Shown here one piece after another: positions 6,847-16,142 of a stretch of DNA of 64,000 nt; the stretch's first letter is position 1, and each line of letters opens with the position of its first letter. The position numbers and the translations under genes were made by a program. Location of the stretch: positions 62,001 through 126,000 of the forward strand of contig QXXF01000008.1 in the NCBI GenBank assembly GCA_009911365.1. Direction: 5' to 3'. The DNA comes from Clostridiales bacterium (GTDB lineage Bacteria; Bacillota; Clostridia; Peptostreptococcales; Anaerovoracaceae). The notes beneath the pieces are model-generated. The model did not search any database. It was not told the DNA's origin and saw nothing but the letters and a program-made list of their open reading frames with translations.

Positions 6847-8277
6847 TTACAGGTCGTAGTACATGTCGAATTCTGTTGGAGTCGGCATCATTCCATGTTT
6901 CTTTGTTTCCGCTCTCTTGTTCTCGAGCCAGATCTCAATCAGTCTTTCCGGGAACACGCCGCCGGCAGTGAGAAAATCGTGATCCGCTTCCAGCGCATCC
7001 AGTGCTTCGTCCAGTGTCTTTGGCAGACTTTTGATCTTTTTCTTTTCCTCATCAGTCAAGGAATAGAGATTAAAGTCGTACGGACCATAGCCTTCTTTTA
7101 CTGGATCGATCTTGTTTTTCACGCCATCGCAGCCAGCCATCAGGATCGCAGAAAACGCATAGTACGGATTGCAGGTACCGTCCGGGTTACGGATTTCGAA
7201 TCTCTTTTTATCTGGATCCTTGGCATATGCCGGGACACGGATGACAGAGCTACGGTTAGCTGTAGCGAATCCGATGGTCACAGGCGCTTCATATCCAGGG
7301 ACCAGTCTCTTGAAGGAGTTAGTGCTTGGGTTCGTGAAGGCACACAGGGCTCCAATATGTTTCAAAATGCCGCCCATGAAATGGAGTGCTGTTTCTGAAA
7401 GCTGGGAATAGCCCTTTTCATCGTAGAACAGCGGTTTTCCGTCTTTGAACAGCTGCATGTGAACGTGCATGCCGTTTCCCGCTTCATCAAACACTGGCTT
7501 TGGCATGAAGGTCGCAGTTTTGCCCTCTTCGATGGCCTCGTTTTTGATCAGATATTTTGTCATCATGGTTTTATCAGCCATTTCTGTCACAGAACCGAAT
7601 TCCACTTCGATTTCCACCTGTCCTGGACCGCCTACTTCGTGGTGGTGGTATTTTACTCGGATTCCCTGCTCTTCCATGAGCATGCAGACTTTGCTCCTGA
7701 AATCGTAAAGCACGTCTTGTGGAGGAGCCATGTGATATCCGCCTTTGTGAGGCATTTTGTAGCCCAGGTTAAAATCTTCGTCCGCTTTGTTCCACTCTGC
7801 CTGAGCCGTGTCAATATAAAAGTTGGAATCATTTGGCGCTGTGGAAAAGCTCACATGGTCGAAAACATGGAATTCATATTCCGGCCCAATCCTCATCTCA
7901 TCAGCGATCCCCTCTTTCACCAGATACTGCTCCGCATGCTTGGCTACGTTTCTCGGATCCTGGTCAAAGGGCCTATTGTCAGGCACATCAATCACATATA
8001 CGTCTCCGATCATGGCCAGCGTAGGGATCTCCATGAACGGATCCACATAAGCACTGGACAGATCTGGGATGAACACCATGTCGCTCTTTTCTACTGGCGC
8101 GAATCCATAATTGCTCCCGTCAAATCCAATGCCGCTCTTAAAGGTGTCTTCCGTGAACCGATCTGCGGGGATGGTCAGATGCCGCCATCTGCCGTTCAAG
8201 TCGATCATCATGAAATCCACCATCTGGATATGCTTTTCTTCCATAAAGCGTTTTGCTTCTACTAATGATTTAAACAT
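6847..8277 (-). CDS. glnA: Glutamine synthetase, type I
   Basis: A 476-residue glutamine synthetase that joins ammonia to glutamate with ATP; the active enzyme would be a dodecamer in the cytoplasm. Visible family segments are DLNGRWRHLTIP, GSNYGFAPVEKSDM, the metal-site GPEYEFHVFD, the ATP-site KYHHHEVGGPGQVEIE, NGMHVHM, and the C-terminal FEIRNPDGTCNPYYAFSAILMAG. Residues FNLYSLTDEE near the C-terminus contain a tyrosine in the place of the adenylylated Tyr of enterobacterial enzymes; whether it is modified here is unknown. The ATG at 8277 follows AAGGAG by 8 bases and a good promoter lies upstream. It is a single-gene transcript; no GlnR-type repressor gene is adjacent. Confidence 0.96.
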   Translation of the reverse strand: MFKSLVEAKRFMEEKHIQMVDFMMIDLNGRWRHLTIPADRFTEDTFKSGIGFDGSNYGFAPVEKSDMVFIPDLSSAYVDPFMEIPTLAMIGDVYVIDVPDNRPFDQDPRNVAKHAEQYLVKEGIADEMRIGPEYEFHVFDHVSFSTAPNDSNFYIDTAQAEWNKADEDFNLGYKMPHKGGYHMAPPQDVLYDFRSKVCMLMEEQGIRVKYHHHEVGGPGQVEIEVEFGSVTEMADKTMMTKYLIKNEAIEEGKTATFMPKPVFDEAGNGMHVHMQLFKDGKPLFYDEKGYSQLSETALHFMGGILKHIGALCAFTNPSTNSFKRLVPGYEAPVTIGFATANRSSVIRVPAYAKDPDKKRFEIRNPDGTCNPYYAFSAILMAGCDGVKNKIDPVKEGYGPYDFNLYSLTDEEKKKIKSLPKTLDEALDALEADHDFLTAGGVFPERLIEIWLENKRAETKKHGMMPTPTEFDMYYDL

Positions 8278-8325
8278 GCAAGGTTCTCCTTTTATTTTAT
8301 TATTACTGATTACTCTAATGTTAAA

Positions 8326-8355
8326 AGTATATCCCCTTTTTAATTTCTTTGTCAA
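8326..8355 (-). promoter_or_regulatory. Promoter of glnA
   Basis: TTGACA (8350-8355) is separated by 18 bases from TATACT (8326-8331) on the minus strand, about 50 bases before the glnA start. Confidence 0.8.
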
Positions 8356-8407
8356 CTACCTATTTCCATTCTTTCACTTTCTGTACTGAAATTTCCCCTG
8401 ATTGCCG

Positions 8408-10099
8408 TCAAATGCCTGGCTCCTTCAGCACTACGGAAATCGCCTTGTTGATGATTCTCGGCGTTTGTTCATACAGATCCTCTTTGCTCACTCGTTCCGT
8501 CAGCTTGTGCAGATCTTTTCCCCAGGGACCGATATTCATACAAGGCATGGAAATTCTTTGAATCTCCTCTAATGGGATCTGATAACATGTTCCAAGCAGC
8601 GGCATGAAGGTCCGCAAAGTTTCCAATGTCCCTGTTCCGTCTTGGATGCTGGTATAGCTCAGATCCGATATGCCTGTGAAAAAATGCTCTGCTTCGTAAT
8701 GCTGCTGGTAAGTCTCCCAGGTAAACGCGTCCAGGGTTTTGGACAAATGGGCGATTTCCGGCTCCAGATCCTGAAAATACAAGTTGGACACATTGGAATA
8801 GTAAGGCGGGATCAATCCATAAACCACCTGAGGCGCGAGGTCATCCACATAATCAAACAGGAACTCTACTAATGCGAAATTGCTTTCGATCATGTTCATG
8901 CTGCCTTTGTTCAGCTGCTTTGCCAGATCCGCTATTTTTTTCTCGTAAGCTTCCTGAAAACGTCTGCCATGGGTTTGCTGGGCTTGGCTTCGCAGTTGGG
9001 CGAAGTTCACTACCTTCACGTTCCAAGGCAGCTTTCCAGCCTCTCTGCCGGCCATTTCCGCGAAGTGTCGGTTCTTGTGCTCCATGTCCGCTAAAACGTT
9101 CTCAAAAGAGTCCCGGCAGATCTGCTCCACCTTTTCCATAACAAGAGCAGGCGATTGTTTTAAGGTCATGACGCTGAAACACCCTGACACGGAAAGGGGC
9201 ATGGAAACATCGTAATGAGTCTTCCCATCCTTGAGATAAAGCCAGGTGGGCAGAGGCGCGCTTTCCTGCTTCACGGAATCGAAAAAGTCCATGTTCCATT
9301 CTGTGTTTCTGACAATTTCGCTCATCAGGTTTAGAGGATTGAAGCCTTCAAAGTTTTTGCTGATATGCGAAAGATACCCTCTTACATATACAAAGGGCAT
9401 GATCTTGCCTATGGATCCTTCGGAAAACGTGCCCAGGGCAGGGTCTTTCCGCCCGTGAGGCTCTGAATTGATCATCAGCCTATAGTTCAGGCCATGTCGT
9501 TCCTTTAGGTCTGCCAGCAGCTTTACGCCCGCCCGCATACCTGCGGAAAGGTTTTCTTCATCCGGCACAGCCACCAGCAGGATATTGCCTTTCAGCCGCT
9601 TTAACCTGCTGTACCGTTCTAAGAGAGACAGCTGAATGGCTCCGCCGCCTTTCATGTCCGCAGTTCCTCTGCCAAAAAGGAACTTGCCTCCCTCCAGATC
9701 AGCCCGTGCATCATGGGGCAGGGAATCCTTGATGGTCAAAAGCGCCTCTCCCAGCTGGTCTGGGGAAAAGGCATAAGGCCTGAGCCGTTTGAAGTCCTCT
9801 ACTCCCACCACATCCTGATGATGGAGCAGCACTACTGTGTTCGCACCTTCTCCCTTTACCATAGCGTAGCAAACAGCCCGTCCAAAAGGATCTCCTTCTA
9901 TGGAATAAGTCCCGTAATATTCAGGATGATCCGCAAAATATGGAATCTGCGATAGATGTTTCATAAGGAATCGTTCTGACGCTCGCTCTCCAGCCGTTCC
10001 GGTAAAGCTTTCTGCTTTCAGGTATTGATACAGCACGTCCTTGATCTCCTGCTCGATCCCTGCTAGCAGGTCTTTTTTTGGCTCTTGTTTTTCTTCCAT
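8408..10099 (-). CDS. M20-family metallopeptidase, RocB-like (arginine utilization type)
   Basis: A 563-residue protein of the M20 peptidase/deacylase family, long form resembling RocB of the Bacillus arginine-catabolic operon. Metal-binding residues of the family are visible: His and Asp in LHHQDVVG, Asp in GRGTADMKGG, and the acid pair in VPDEEN. The product would hydrolyse an amide or peptide bond of a small amino-acid derivative; the exact reaction of RocB is not established. The ATG at 10099 follows GGAGGCG; an upstream in-frame ATG lacks a ribosome site. It lies alone downstream of the redox operon terminator. No other roc gene is in the window, so a role in amino acid use is inference from family membership. 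Confidence 0.87.
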   Translation of the reverse strand: MEEKQEPKKDLLAGIEQEIKDVLYQYLKAESFTGTAGERASERFLMKHLSQIPYFADHPEYYGTYSIEGDPFGRAVCYAMVKGEGANTVVLLHHQDVVGVEDFKRLRPYAFSPDQLGEALLTIKDSLPHDARADLEGGKFLFGRGTADMKGGGAIQLSLLERYSRLKRLKGNILLVAVPDEENLSAGMRAGVKLLADLKERHGLNYRLMINSEPHGRKDPALGTFSEGSIGKIMPFVYVRGYLSHISKNFEGFNPLNLMSEIVRNTEWNMDFFDSVKQESAPLPTWLYLKDGKTHYDVSMPLSVSGCFSVMTLKQSPALVMEKVEQICRDSFENVLADMEHKNRHFAEMAGREAGKLPWNVKVVNFAQLRSQAQQTHGRRFQEAYEKKIADLAKQLNKGSMNMIESNFALVEFLFDYVDDLAPQVVYGLIPPYYSNVSNLYFQDLEPEIAHLSKTLDAFTWETYQQHYEAEHFFTGISDLSYTSIQDGTGTLETLRTFMPLLGTCYQIPLEEIQRISMPCMNIGPWGKDLHKLTERVSKEDLYEQTPRIINKAISVVLKEPGI

Positions 10100-10156
10100 G
10101 CCGCGCCTCCTTTCCACTGCTGTTCGCAGCTTTCTATTCTGATGCGTTTTCCCTTG

Positions 10157-10191
10157 GCAAAAGCCGCCTCCCTGTTTGGGAAGCGGCTTTC
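10157..10191 (-). terminator. Terminator after the Stn-like operon
   Basis: AAAGCCGC and its complement GCGGCTTT, extended by partly paired CTCCC/GGGAA, form a GC-rich hairpin 30 bases after the stop at 10221; a short TTTT follows on the minus strand. Confidence 0.75.
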
Positions 10192-10220
10192 ATGATTGAT
10201 CTTGTTTTCAGGCACAAGAT

Positions 10221-13200
10221 TTATTCTGCCATTTTCGGCAATCTTTCTGCGATCACGTTCATCAGGCTATCTGTGCAAGGCAGCAGATCTGCGAATTTCG
10301 CATCACCTACTACTACGAAGGCCGCATCCTTTGTTGGAGTCAGCACGCCTCCCAGCACCTGAGAAACTTCTGCGTATTTGTACTTCGGAAGTATATCATC
10401 CATTTCCTTGGAAATATCGAATTCATCTTCCCAGCCAAAGTCCATTTCGTATACGTGAGCGATCTCAGCCGCGATTTCCCAGTTTGTGAAATCAACGTCT
10501 TCCACAATGGCCCTGTCAACCGGCTGTAATCTCCGTTCCGTATTCGTATAGGTCCCTTCCGTGTTGGCGAATCCTGTAGCAGGAAGCACCACATCGGCTT
10601 TGGCCGCGGTTTCTGTCATATGCGTATCGGAAACCATAAGGAATTCTAAACCAGAGAGATCCGCCTTTGGTTCTTCACCAAAGATCAGCATCGCTTTTAC
10701 ACCGTCCAAGGCTTCCGCACCTGCACGAATTCCCAGGTCGATGATACCCTGTGAATTGTTCTTGGACTTCACCTGCAAGATGCCGTCTCTAGGTGCGCCA
10801 ATGTGTCCGGACAGTAGCGCAAGATCAGCGATCATAGTCGCGGCTTCTGTTGTCACTAGATTCTGCGTGAACACGATCATGGCTTTCTTTGCTCCCGCAT
10901 AAAGGTCCGCCACGCTCTTGCAGTCTTCGCAAGTGGCTACACCCTCCAAGCTCTTCTTGAATGCGTCAAATCCTGGGAAGTCCGCAGTTTTTCCCGCGTC
11001 CAACAGACATTTGGCCATGCCTTTGAGAAATGTCAAATCATTCTCCGTGTAGATCACTCTTTCCGCAAAATCAAAGTGCTGTTCATAACCTGTTGGGTTC
11101 ACAAGCACTACTTTCGCACCGTTTTCCGCCGCCTGCTTCAGCTTCAGCTGGATAACCGGGTTGGAAACCGTGTCAAATCCAGTAGCCAGAATCACATCGG
11201 TGGACAATAGCTCATCGATGGTGTTTGGAGAAGCGTCGAATCCCAGCACTGGAGCCAGGCCGCTGGCTCTATTGTTAAAGCACAGGGTCCTCGCGCCCAT
11301 GACGCTAGCCATCTTCTTCATGGCATAAGCTTCTTCATTGGTATAACGGTCGGAAATAGCCACCGCCACCGCGTCTTTTCCATATTTCGCGGCAATGGAC
11401 TGGCATTTCTTCGCTGCCAGCACAAAGGCTTCGTGGTAGTCTGTTTCTCTGAAATCGCTGCCTTCTTTGATCAGCGGATCCACTAATTTGTCTTCCAGCA
11501 CAGCGCAATCGAATCCCCATTTACCCTTACCGCAGGCAAGGCCTTTGTTCACTGGACCTTCTTTGTCCGGGTTGGCTTTGATCAGCATGTCTCCGTAGCT
11601 TTCCAGGTGCAGACTGCAGCCTACGGAACAGAAGGAACATGTGGTGTCTGTCACGTCGTTGTCCAGCGGAACTTCCTTGACCATAGTGGTCCGTTCCTGA
11701 AGCGCACCGGTTGGGCAAACGCTGACGCACTGACCACAGGATACGCAGCCGGATTCTACCAGCGGTTTTTCCAGTGTCGGTTTCACCACAGTATCAAAGC
11801 CTCTATGTACCAAGCCTAGAGCACCGATGCCCATGACTTCGTCACAAACCCTCACACACAGGCCGCAGAGGATGCACTTGTTCGGATCTCTGACAATGAA
11901 CGGATGGTCATCTTCAAATTCAATAGCGTTCTTGTCGCCCGCCAGTCTGTCTGGCTTCACATCATACTGGTTAGCCAGATCGATCAGCTTACATTCAAAG
12001 TAATCGTGGCATCCGCATTCCAGACATCTGTTGGCCTCTTCTTCCGCCTGCTCTTCGTTAAAGCCTGTGGTGACTACTTCCGTGAAGTTATCTTTTCTCT
12101 CTTCTGCGGAAAGGATGTCATATTTTGGTCTGCACTGGCGTTCCCGATCTTCAAAGGTCTTTTCCGTGATATCGTCTCTGGTGACAACATATGGTTTTTC
12201 ATATTTCACGGATTCGCCGTTCAGGTAAGCGTCGATCACATAAGACGCTTTTCTAGCGTCCGCAATGGCTTCCACGGCAATGGAAATCTTGTCGTTTCCA
12301 CAGTCGCCGCCTGCGAACACGCCTGGCACGCTGGTCATAAAGGTGTCTTTATCGTAGGCGATAGCGTTCTTTCTTGTCTTGTCAACGTCAAACATGCTGG
12401 CATCTACCGCCTGGCCGATGGCAAGGATCACATTGTCAATATCAATGGTTTCTGTCTTGCCTTCCACTGGGATCGGTCTTCTTCTGCCAGATTCGTCAGG
12501 CTCGCCCAATTCCATGATCTGCAGCACTACCTGTTTTACATGGCCGTTTTCGTCTGCCACAATTTCCAGTGGGTTGGTCAGGTTCTTGAAGATCACGCCT
12601 TCTTCTTCCGCTTCTTCGATCTCCAGCATATCCGCTGGCATTTCGTCCTTTGTACGTCTATAAATATTGTAAACTTCTTTCGCGCCCAGCCTTACTGCTG
12701 TCCTGCATGCGTCCATGGCAGTGTTTCCGCCGCCGACGATAGCCACTTTTTCGCCCAGCTGGATGCTTTCATTTCTCACGACTTTTCTCAAAAAGTCGAT
12801 GCCGCCGATCACACCTGCCGCGTCTTCGCCTTTACAGCCCACGCCTGTGGACACCCATGCGCCGATGCCCAGGAGCACCGCGTCATAGTCAGCTCTCACC
12901 GTGTCGAACGGGATGTCCGCTCCCACCTTGGTGTTGGTGATGATTTCCACGCCCAGCTTTTCGATGATGGCGATTTCCATGTCCAGCACATCCTTTGGCA
13001 GTCTGTATTCTGGAATGCCGTAGCGGAGCATGCCGCCAGCCTTTGGCATGGATTCAAAGATGGTCACCTGGTGGCCCATTTGTCTCAGGAAATAAGCCGC
13101 GGAAAGCCCCATTGGTCCGCCGCCGATGACCGCGACGCTCTTTCCAGTGTCCGGTTCGCATTCAGGCAGGAACACATCTTCTTCCATCAGATCCTGATCT

Positions 13201-13721
13201 GCCGCAAAACGCTTTAACATCTGGATGGATACAGGTTCATCGATCAGTCCTCTGCGGCATTCTTCTTCACAAGGATGCGGGCAAACTCTTCCCAGGGAAG
13301 CAGGGAGCGGAATCTTATCCTTTACCAGTTCCAGGGCCGCTCCATATTCACCGTTGGCGATCAGGCCCACATAACCCTGACAATCCGTCTGCGCAGGACA
13401 TGCCAGCACGCAAGGCGGCCTACAGTCTCCCACATGGTTGGAAAGCAGCAGTTCCAGGTTTGTTTTTCTGGATTCGATGACCCTCTCGGTATTGGTGCGG
13501 ATCACCATGTTCGGTGCGATTTCCGTGGCACAGGCTTTCAGAAGCTTTGGATTTCCTTCCGCCTCGCACATGCAAAGGCCGCAGGAACCGTATATCTTTG
13601 TACGCTCATCAAAGCAGAGAGTCGGAATAAAGATATCGTTTTCTCTGGCAACTTCCAAAATCGTCTGGCCCGGAAGACCTAGAACTTCTTTGCCGTCAAT
13701 ATTTAATCTGAATTTATTCAT
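10221..13721 (-). CDS. Ferredoxin-GltD-molybdopterin-like fusion, large subunit of a Stn-like NAD(P) oxidoreductase
   Basis: A 1166-residue multidomain redox protein. In order: a 2Fe-2S ferredoxin domain (1-80, CGLCMC); a cysteine-rich linker with CPHPCEEEC; a GltD/NfnB-type FAD and NADPH module (about 190-560, VIGGGPMGLSAAYF and VAIVGGGNTAMDA); two 4Fe-4S clusters (CILCGLCVRVC, CVSCGQCVSVCP); and a molybdopterin-oxidoreductase-like domain (700-1150) opening with the cluster motif CSFCSVGC. The Cys or Sec that binds molybdenum in formate dehydrogenases is not seen: the aligned stretch reads LCFNNRASGL. This makes it NuoG-like rather than a formate dehydrogenase. With NuoE- and NuoF-like subunits encoded upstream, the set matches the plan of the Sporomusa-type transhydrogenase StnABC, which couples NADH, NADPH and ferredoxin. 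That assignment is inference. Confidence 0.85.
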   Translation of the reverse strand: MNKFRLNIDGKEVLGLPGQTILEVARENDIFIPTLCFDERTKIYGSCGLCMCEAEGNPKLLKACATEIAPNMVIRTNTERVIESRKTNLELLLSNHVGDCRPPCVLACPAQTDCQGYVGLIANGEYGAALELVKDKIPLPASLGRVCPHPCEEECRRGLIDEPVSIQMLKRFAADQDLMEEDVFLPECEPDTGKSVAVIGGGPMGLSAAYFLRQMGHQVTIFESMPKAGGMLRYGIPEYRLPKDVLDMEIAIIEKLGVEIITNTKVGADIPFDTVRADYDAVLLGIGAWVSTGVGCKGEDAAGVIGGIDFLRKVVRNESIQLGEKVAIVGGGNTAMDACRTAVRLGAKEVYNIYRRTKDEMPADMLEIEEAEEEGVIFKNLTNPLEIVADENGHVKQVVLQIMELGEPDESGRRRPIPVEGKTETIDIDNVILAIGQAVDASMFDVDKTRKNAIAYDKDTFMTSVPGVFAGGDCGNDKISIAVEAIADARKASYVIDAYLNGESVKYEKPYVVTRDDITEKTFEDRERQCRPKYDILSAEERKDNFTEVVTTGFNEEQAEEEANRCLECGCHDYFECKLIDLANQYDVKPDRLAGDKNAIEFEDDHPFIVRDPNKCILCGLCVRVCDEVMGIGALGLVHRGFDTVVKPTLEKPLVESGCVSCGQCVSVCPTGALQERTTMVKEVPLDNDVTDTTCSFCSVGCSLHLESYGDMLIKANPDKEGPVNKGLACGKGKWGFDCAVLEDKLVDPLIKEGSDFRETDYHEAFVLAAKKCQSIAAKYGKDAVAVAISDRYTNEEAYAMKKMASVMGARTLCFNNRASGLAPVLGFDASPNTIDELLSTDVILATGFDTVSNPVIQLKLKQAAENGAKVVLVNPTGYEQHFDFAERVIYTENDLTFLKGMAKCLLDAGKTADFPGFDAFKKSLEGVATCEDCKSVADLYAGAKKAMIVFTQNLVTTEAATMIADLALLSGHIGAPRDGILQVKSKNNSQGIIDLGIRAGAEALDGVKAMLIFGEEPKADLSGLEFLMVSDTHMTETAAKADVVLPATGFANTEGTYTNTERRLQPVDRAIVEDVDFTNWEIAAEIAHVYEMDFGWEDEFDISKEMDDILPKYKYAEVSQVLGGVLTPTKDAAFVVVGDAKFADLLPCTDSLMNVIAERLPKMAE

Positions 13722-13740
13722 TGTTCTCCTTCCTCCTCTC

Positions 13741-15489
13741 TTACTCTACTGTGATAGCCTTGAATTTGCAGCTTTCCAGACATCTGCCGCACTTCACGCA
13801 CTTGTCCTGATCAATAACGTGTTTCCCCTTGACTTCGCCGGAAATAGCGCCCACAGGACATTTTTTCGAGCAGAGGGTACAGCCTTTGCAAGCATCTGTG
13901 ATGTCATAAGTGATCAATGCTTTACAGGATTTTGCCGTACATTTTTTCTTATAAATATGATCTTCGTATTCGTTTCTAAAGTATTTGATGGTAGTCAATA
14001 CCGGATTTGGCGCTGTCTGTCCCAGTCCGCACAGAGAACCGTCTTTGATCTTCACTGCCAGCTCTTCCAGCAGTTCGATGTCGCCGTCCTTGCCGTTTCC
14101 TTCTGTGATCCGTTCCAAGATCTCCAGCATCCTCTTTGTGCCGATTCTGCAGTAATTGCATTTACCACAGGATTCTTTTCTGGTGAAATCCAGGAAATAT
14201 CTAGCCATGTCCACCATACAGGTAGTCTCGTCCATGACGATCATACCGCCGGATCCTACGATCGCACCCGTCTTAGTGATATTTTCATAATCTACTGGCG
14301 TGTCGATCAGGCTGGCTGGGATACATCCGCCAGAAGGTCCGCCCATCTGGACTGCTTTGAATTCCTTGTCGTCTTTGATGCCTCCGCCGATTCCATAAAT
14401 GACATCTTTCAGAGGAAGGCCCATTGGAACTTCTACCAGACCGCCCTTTTTGATCTTTCCTGCCAGAGCGAACACCTTCGTTCCTTTGGATTTTTCCGTG
14501 CCCATAGCACCGAAAGCCGCTCCGCCATTATAAAGGATCCAAGGTACATTTGCCAAGGTCTCTACATTGTTGATGTCAGTTGGCTTCTGCCAGTAACCCT
14601 TTGCCGCGGGGAATGGAGGCTTTAACCTCGGCATGCCCCGTTCTCCTTCCAGAGAAGCAATGAGTGCCGTTTCTTCTCCGCATACGAATGCGCCTGCGCC
14701 TGCTTTGATACGGATGTCAAAATCAAATCCGCTGCCGAACAGGTTCTTTCCTAGGAAGCCCTTTTCCCTCGCTTGATCCATGGCAATCTCCAGTCTGTGA
14801 ATAGCCAGCGGATATTCAGCACGGCAGTAGATCACGCCTTCATTGGCCCCCATGGCGTATCCGGCAATGATCATGCCTTCCAGCAGGGAATGTGGGTCAC
14901 CTTCCAAAACAGAACGATCCATGAACGCACCTGGATCCCCTTCGTCCGCGTTGCAGACCAGATATTTTTCATTTCCAGGACTCTTCTTTGCTGCGTCCCA
15001 CTTGAACCAAGTCGGGAATCCTGCGCCGCCTCTGCCTCGAAGGCCTGAAATCTTGATTTCTTCGATTACTTCGTCCGCAGTCATAGAAGTGACAACCTTT
15101 TCAATCGCCTTATATCCATCCGCTGCTATGTATTCTTCAATATTTTCTGGGTTAATGACACCACAGTTGCGCAGAACGACTCTCTGCTGCTTTTCCAGGA
15201 ACTGCTCGTCTTCCTCAGAAATAGCCATTTCCGTTACTGGCGTTCCTCCGGCGATGTGTTTTTCCACGATCTCCGCTACGTTTTCCGGTTGTACTTTGAC
15301 GTATCTAGTCATTTCGCCGTTATCATCGTATATGTCAACGATCGGCTCCAAATAGCATGTGCCCACGCAGCCTGTCAAGTCAACGACCGCATTGAGATTT
15401 TTTTCAGCGATCAGCTTTTCAAATTCAGCAGCCGTCTTTTTCGCGCCTGTGGCGACTCCACAGCTGCCCTGTCCGATTATTACTTTCAT
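13741..15489 (-). CDS. NuoF/HydB-like NADH-binding flavoprotein subunit
   Basis: A 582-residue NADH dehydrogenase-type subunit. The N-terminal 100 residues are a thioredoxin-like 2Fe-2S domain (GSCGVATG, GCVGTCYLEP). The core has the FMN and NADH sites (GLRGRGGAGFPTWFKWD, CNADEGDPGAF, GAGAFVCGEETALIASLEG), then the SLBB region and the cluster motif ESCGKCNYCRIGTKRM. The C-terminus adds a two-cluster ferredoxin (CKGCTLCSKKCP, CVKCGRCLESCKFKA), as in soluble bifurcating hydrogenases and Stn rather than in respiratory complex I. It would take electrons from or give them to NAD(H). The ATG at 15489 is preferred over an upstream GTG that overlaps the ribosome site GGAGGTG. The middle gene of the three-gene operon. 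Confidence 0.93.
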   Translation of the reverse strand: MKVIIGQGSCGVATGAKKTAAEFEKLIAEKNLNAVVDLTGCVGTCYLEPIVDIYDDNGEMTRYVKVQPENVAEIVEKHIAGGTPVTEMAISEEDEQFLEKQQRVVLRNCGVINPENIEEYIAADGYKAIEKVVTSMTADEVIEEIKISGLRGRGGAGFPTWFKWDAAKKSPGNEKYLVCNADEGDPGAFMDRSVLEGDPHSLLEGMIIAGYAMGANEGVIYCRAEYPLAIHRLEIAMDQAREKGFLGKNLFGSGFDFDIRIKAGAGAFVCGEETALIASLEGERGMPRLKPPFPAAKGYWQKPTDINNVETLANVPWILYNGGAAFGAMGTEKSKGTKVFALAGKIKKGGLVEVPMGLPLKDVIYGIGGGIKDDKEFKAVQMGGPSGGCIPASLIDTPVDYENITKTGAIVGSGGMIVMDETTCMVDMARYFLDFTRKESCGKCNYCRIGTKRMLEILERITEGNGKDGDIELLEELAVKIKDGSLCGLGQTAPNPVLTTIKYFRNEYEDHIYKKKCTAKSCKALITYDITDACKGCTLCSKKCPVGAISGEVKGKHVIDQDKCVKCGRCLESCKFKAITVE

Positions 15490-15504
15490 ACTACGTTTCA
15501 CCTC

Positions 15505-16017
15505 CTATGCCCTTTCTCTGATTTCCGCGAGGACTTCCTTCACTGAATCTTTTGTCAGATTGCCGTAAGTCTCGTCTCCATCAGCGCTTTTCACCATCAT
15601 GACCGGTGCCAAAGAGCAGCAGCCCAGACATGCCACGTTATTCAAAGTGAACACGCCGTCTTTTGTCGTCTCGCCGTCTTTGATTTCCAGATACTCACAA
15701 ATGGATTCTTCAATGGTATCCGCGCCGTTTACGTGACACGCCGTTCCTTTGCACAGCATGATCAGATACTTGCCTACTGGCTTTAGTCTGAACTGAGAGT
15801 AAAACGTGGCGACACCATAAATCTTAGCCGGTTTGATACCGGTGGCCTGGGATATGTAGTTGATGGCATCCATGGAAAGATAGCCATAAATATCCTGGGC
15901 TTTCTGCAAAATCGTGATCAGGCTTCCCGGAACCTTGGCGTACTTGTCCAACACCGGAGCCAGTTCTGTGAACTGTTGGTCCATAGTGTGATCACCGCAA
16001 CAACATTTTTCATTCAT
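15505..16017 (-). CDS. NuoE-like 2Fe-2S subunit
   Basis: A 170-residue NuoE/HydC-type subunit with a thioredoxin-like fold binding one 2Fe-2S cluster. The four ligands are in CKGTACHVNG and CLGCCSLAP, and the helical N-part contains the typical ATGIKPAKIYGVATFYSQF. It would accept or relay electrons next to the flavin of the NuoF-like subunit. It is the first gene of the operon; the NuoF-like start follows 15 bases after its stop. The ATG at 16017 follows AGGAGG. The N-terminus has an unusual CCC-x2-H run (MNEKCCCGDH) that might bind metal, but this is speculative. Confidence 0.93.
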   Translation of the reverse strand: MNEKCCCGDHTMDQQFTELAPVLDKYAKVPGSLITILQKAQDIYGYLSMDAINYISQATGIKPAKIYGVATFYSQFRLKPVGKYLIMLCKGTACHVNGADTIEESICEYLEIKDGETTKDGVFTLNNVACLGCCSLAPVMMVKSADGDETYGNLTKDSVKEVLAEIRERA

Positions 16018-16071
16018 CTTATTATTACCTCCTAAATGTTTTCCCTAAAATCAATAGTGGTGAACTTTATT

Positions 16072-16100
16072 AGTATATCAAACTTATTGCGTAAAAGCAA
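16072..16100 (-). promoter_or_regulatory. Promoter of the Stn-like operon
   Basis: TTGCTT (16095-16100) and TATACT (16072-16077) on the minus strand are 17 bases apart, about 55 bases before the NuoE-like start codon. The sequence between this site and the convergent end of the operon shows no second promoter, so the three genes are probably one transcript. Confidence 0.7.
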
Positions 16101-16142
16101 TTTAAAGTTTTCCCTCTATTTTGAAATTTATGTAAATTCCCT

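Noticed and set aside
7459-8265. 268-codon open frame opposite glutamine synthetase
   Set aside because: Antisense shadow of a clear glnA gene, with no start signal or recognisable product.
10221-13721. Formate dehydrogenase alpha subunit
   Set aside because: The domain is molybdopterin-oxidoreductase-like, but no Cys/Sec ligand is seen at the expected place (LCFNNRASGL) and no internal TGA is present; the NuoE/NuoF neighbours fit a Stn-like complex better.
11904-14625. Long open frames on the plus strand opposite the NuoF/NuoG-like genes (395-437 codons)
   Set aside because: They mirror the coding strand's codon bias, have no ribosome sites and give His/Phe-rich proteins without family resemblance.
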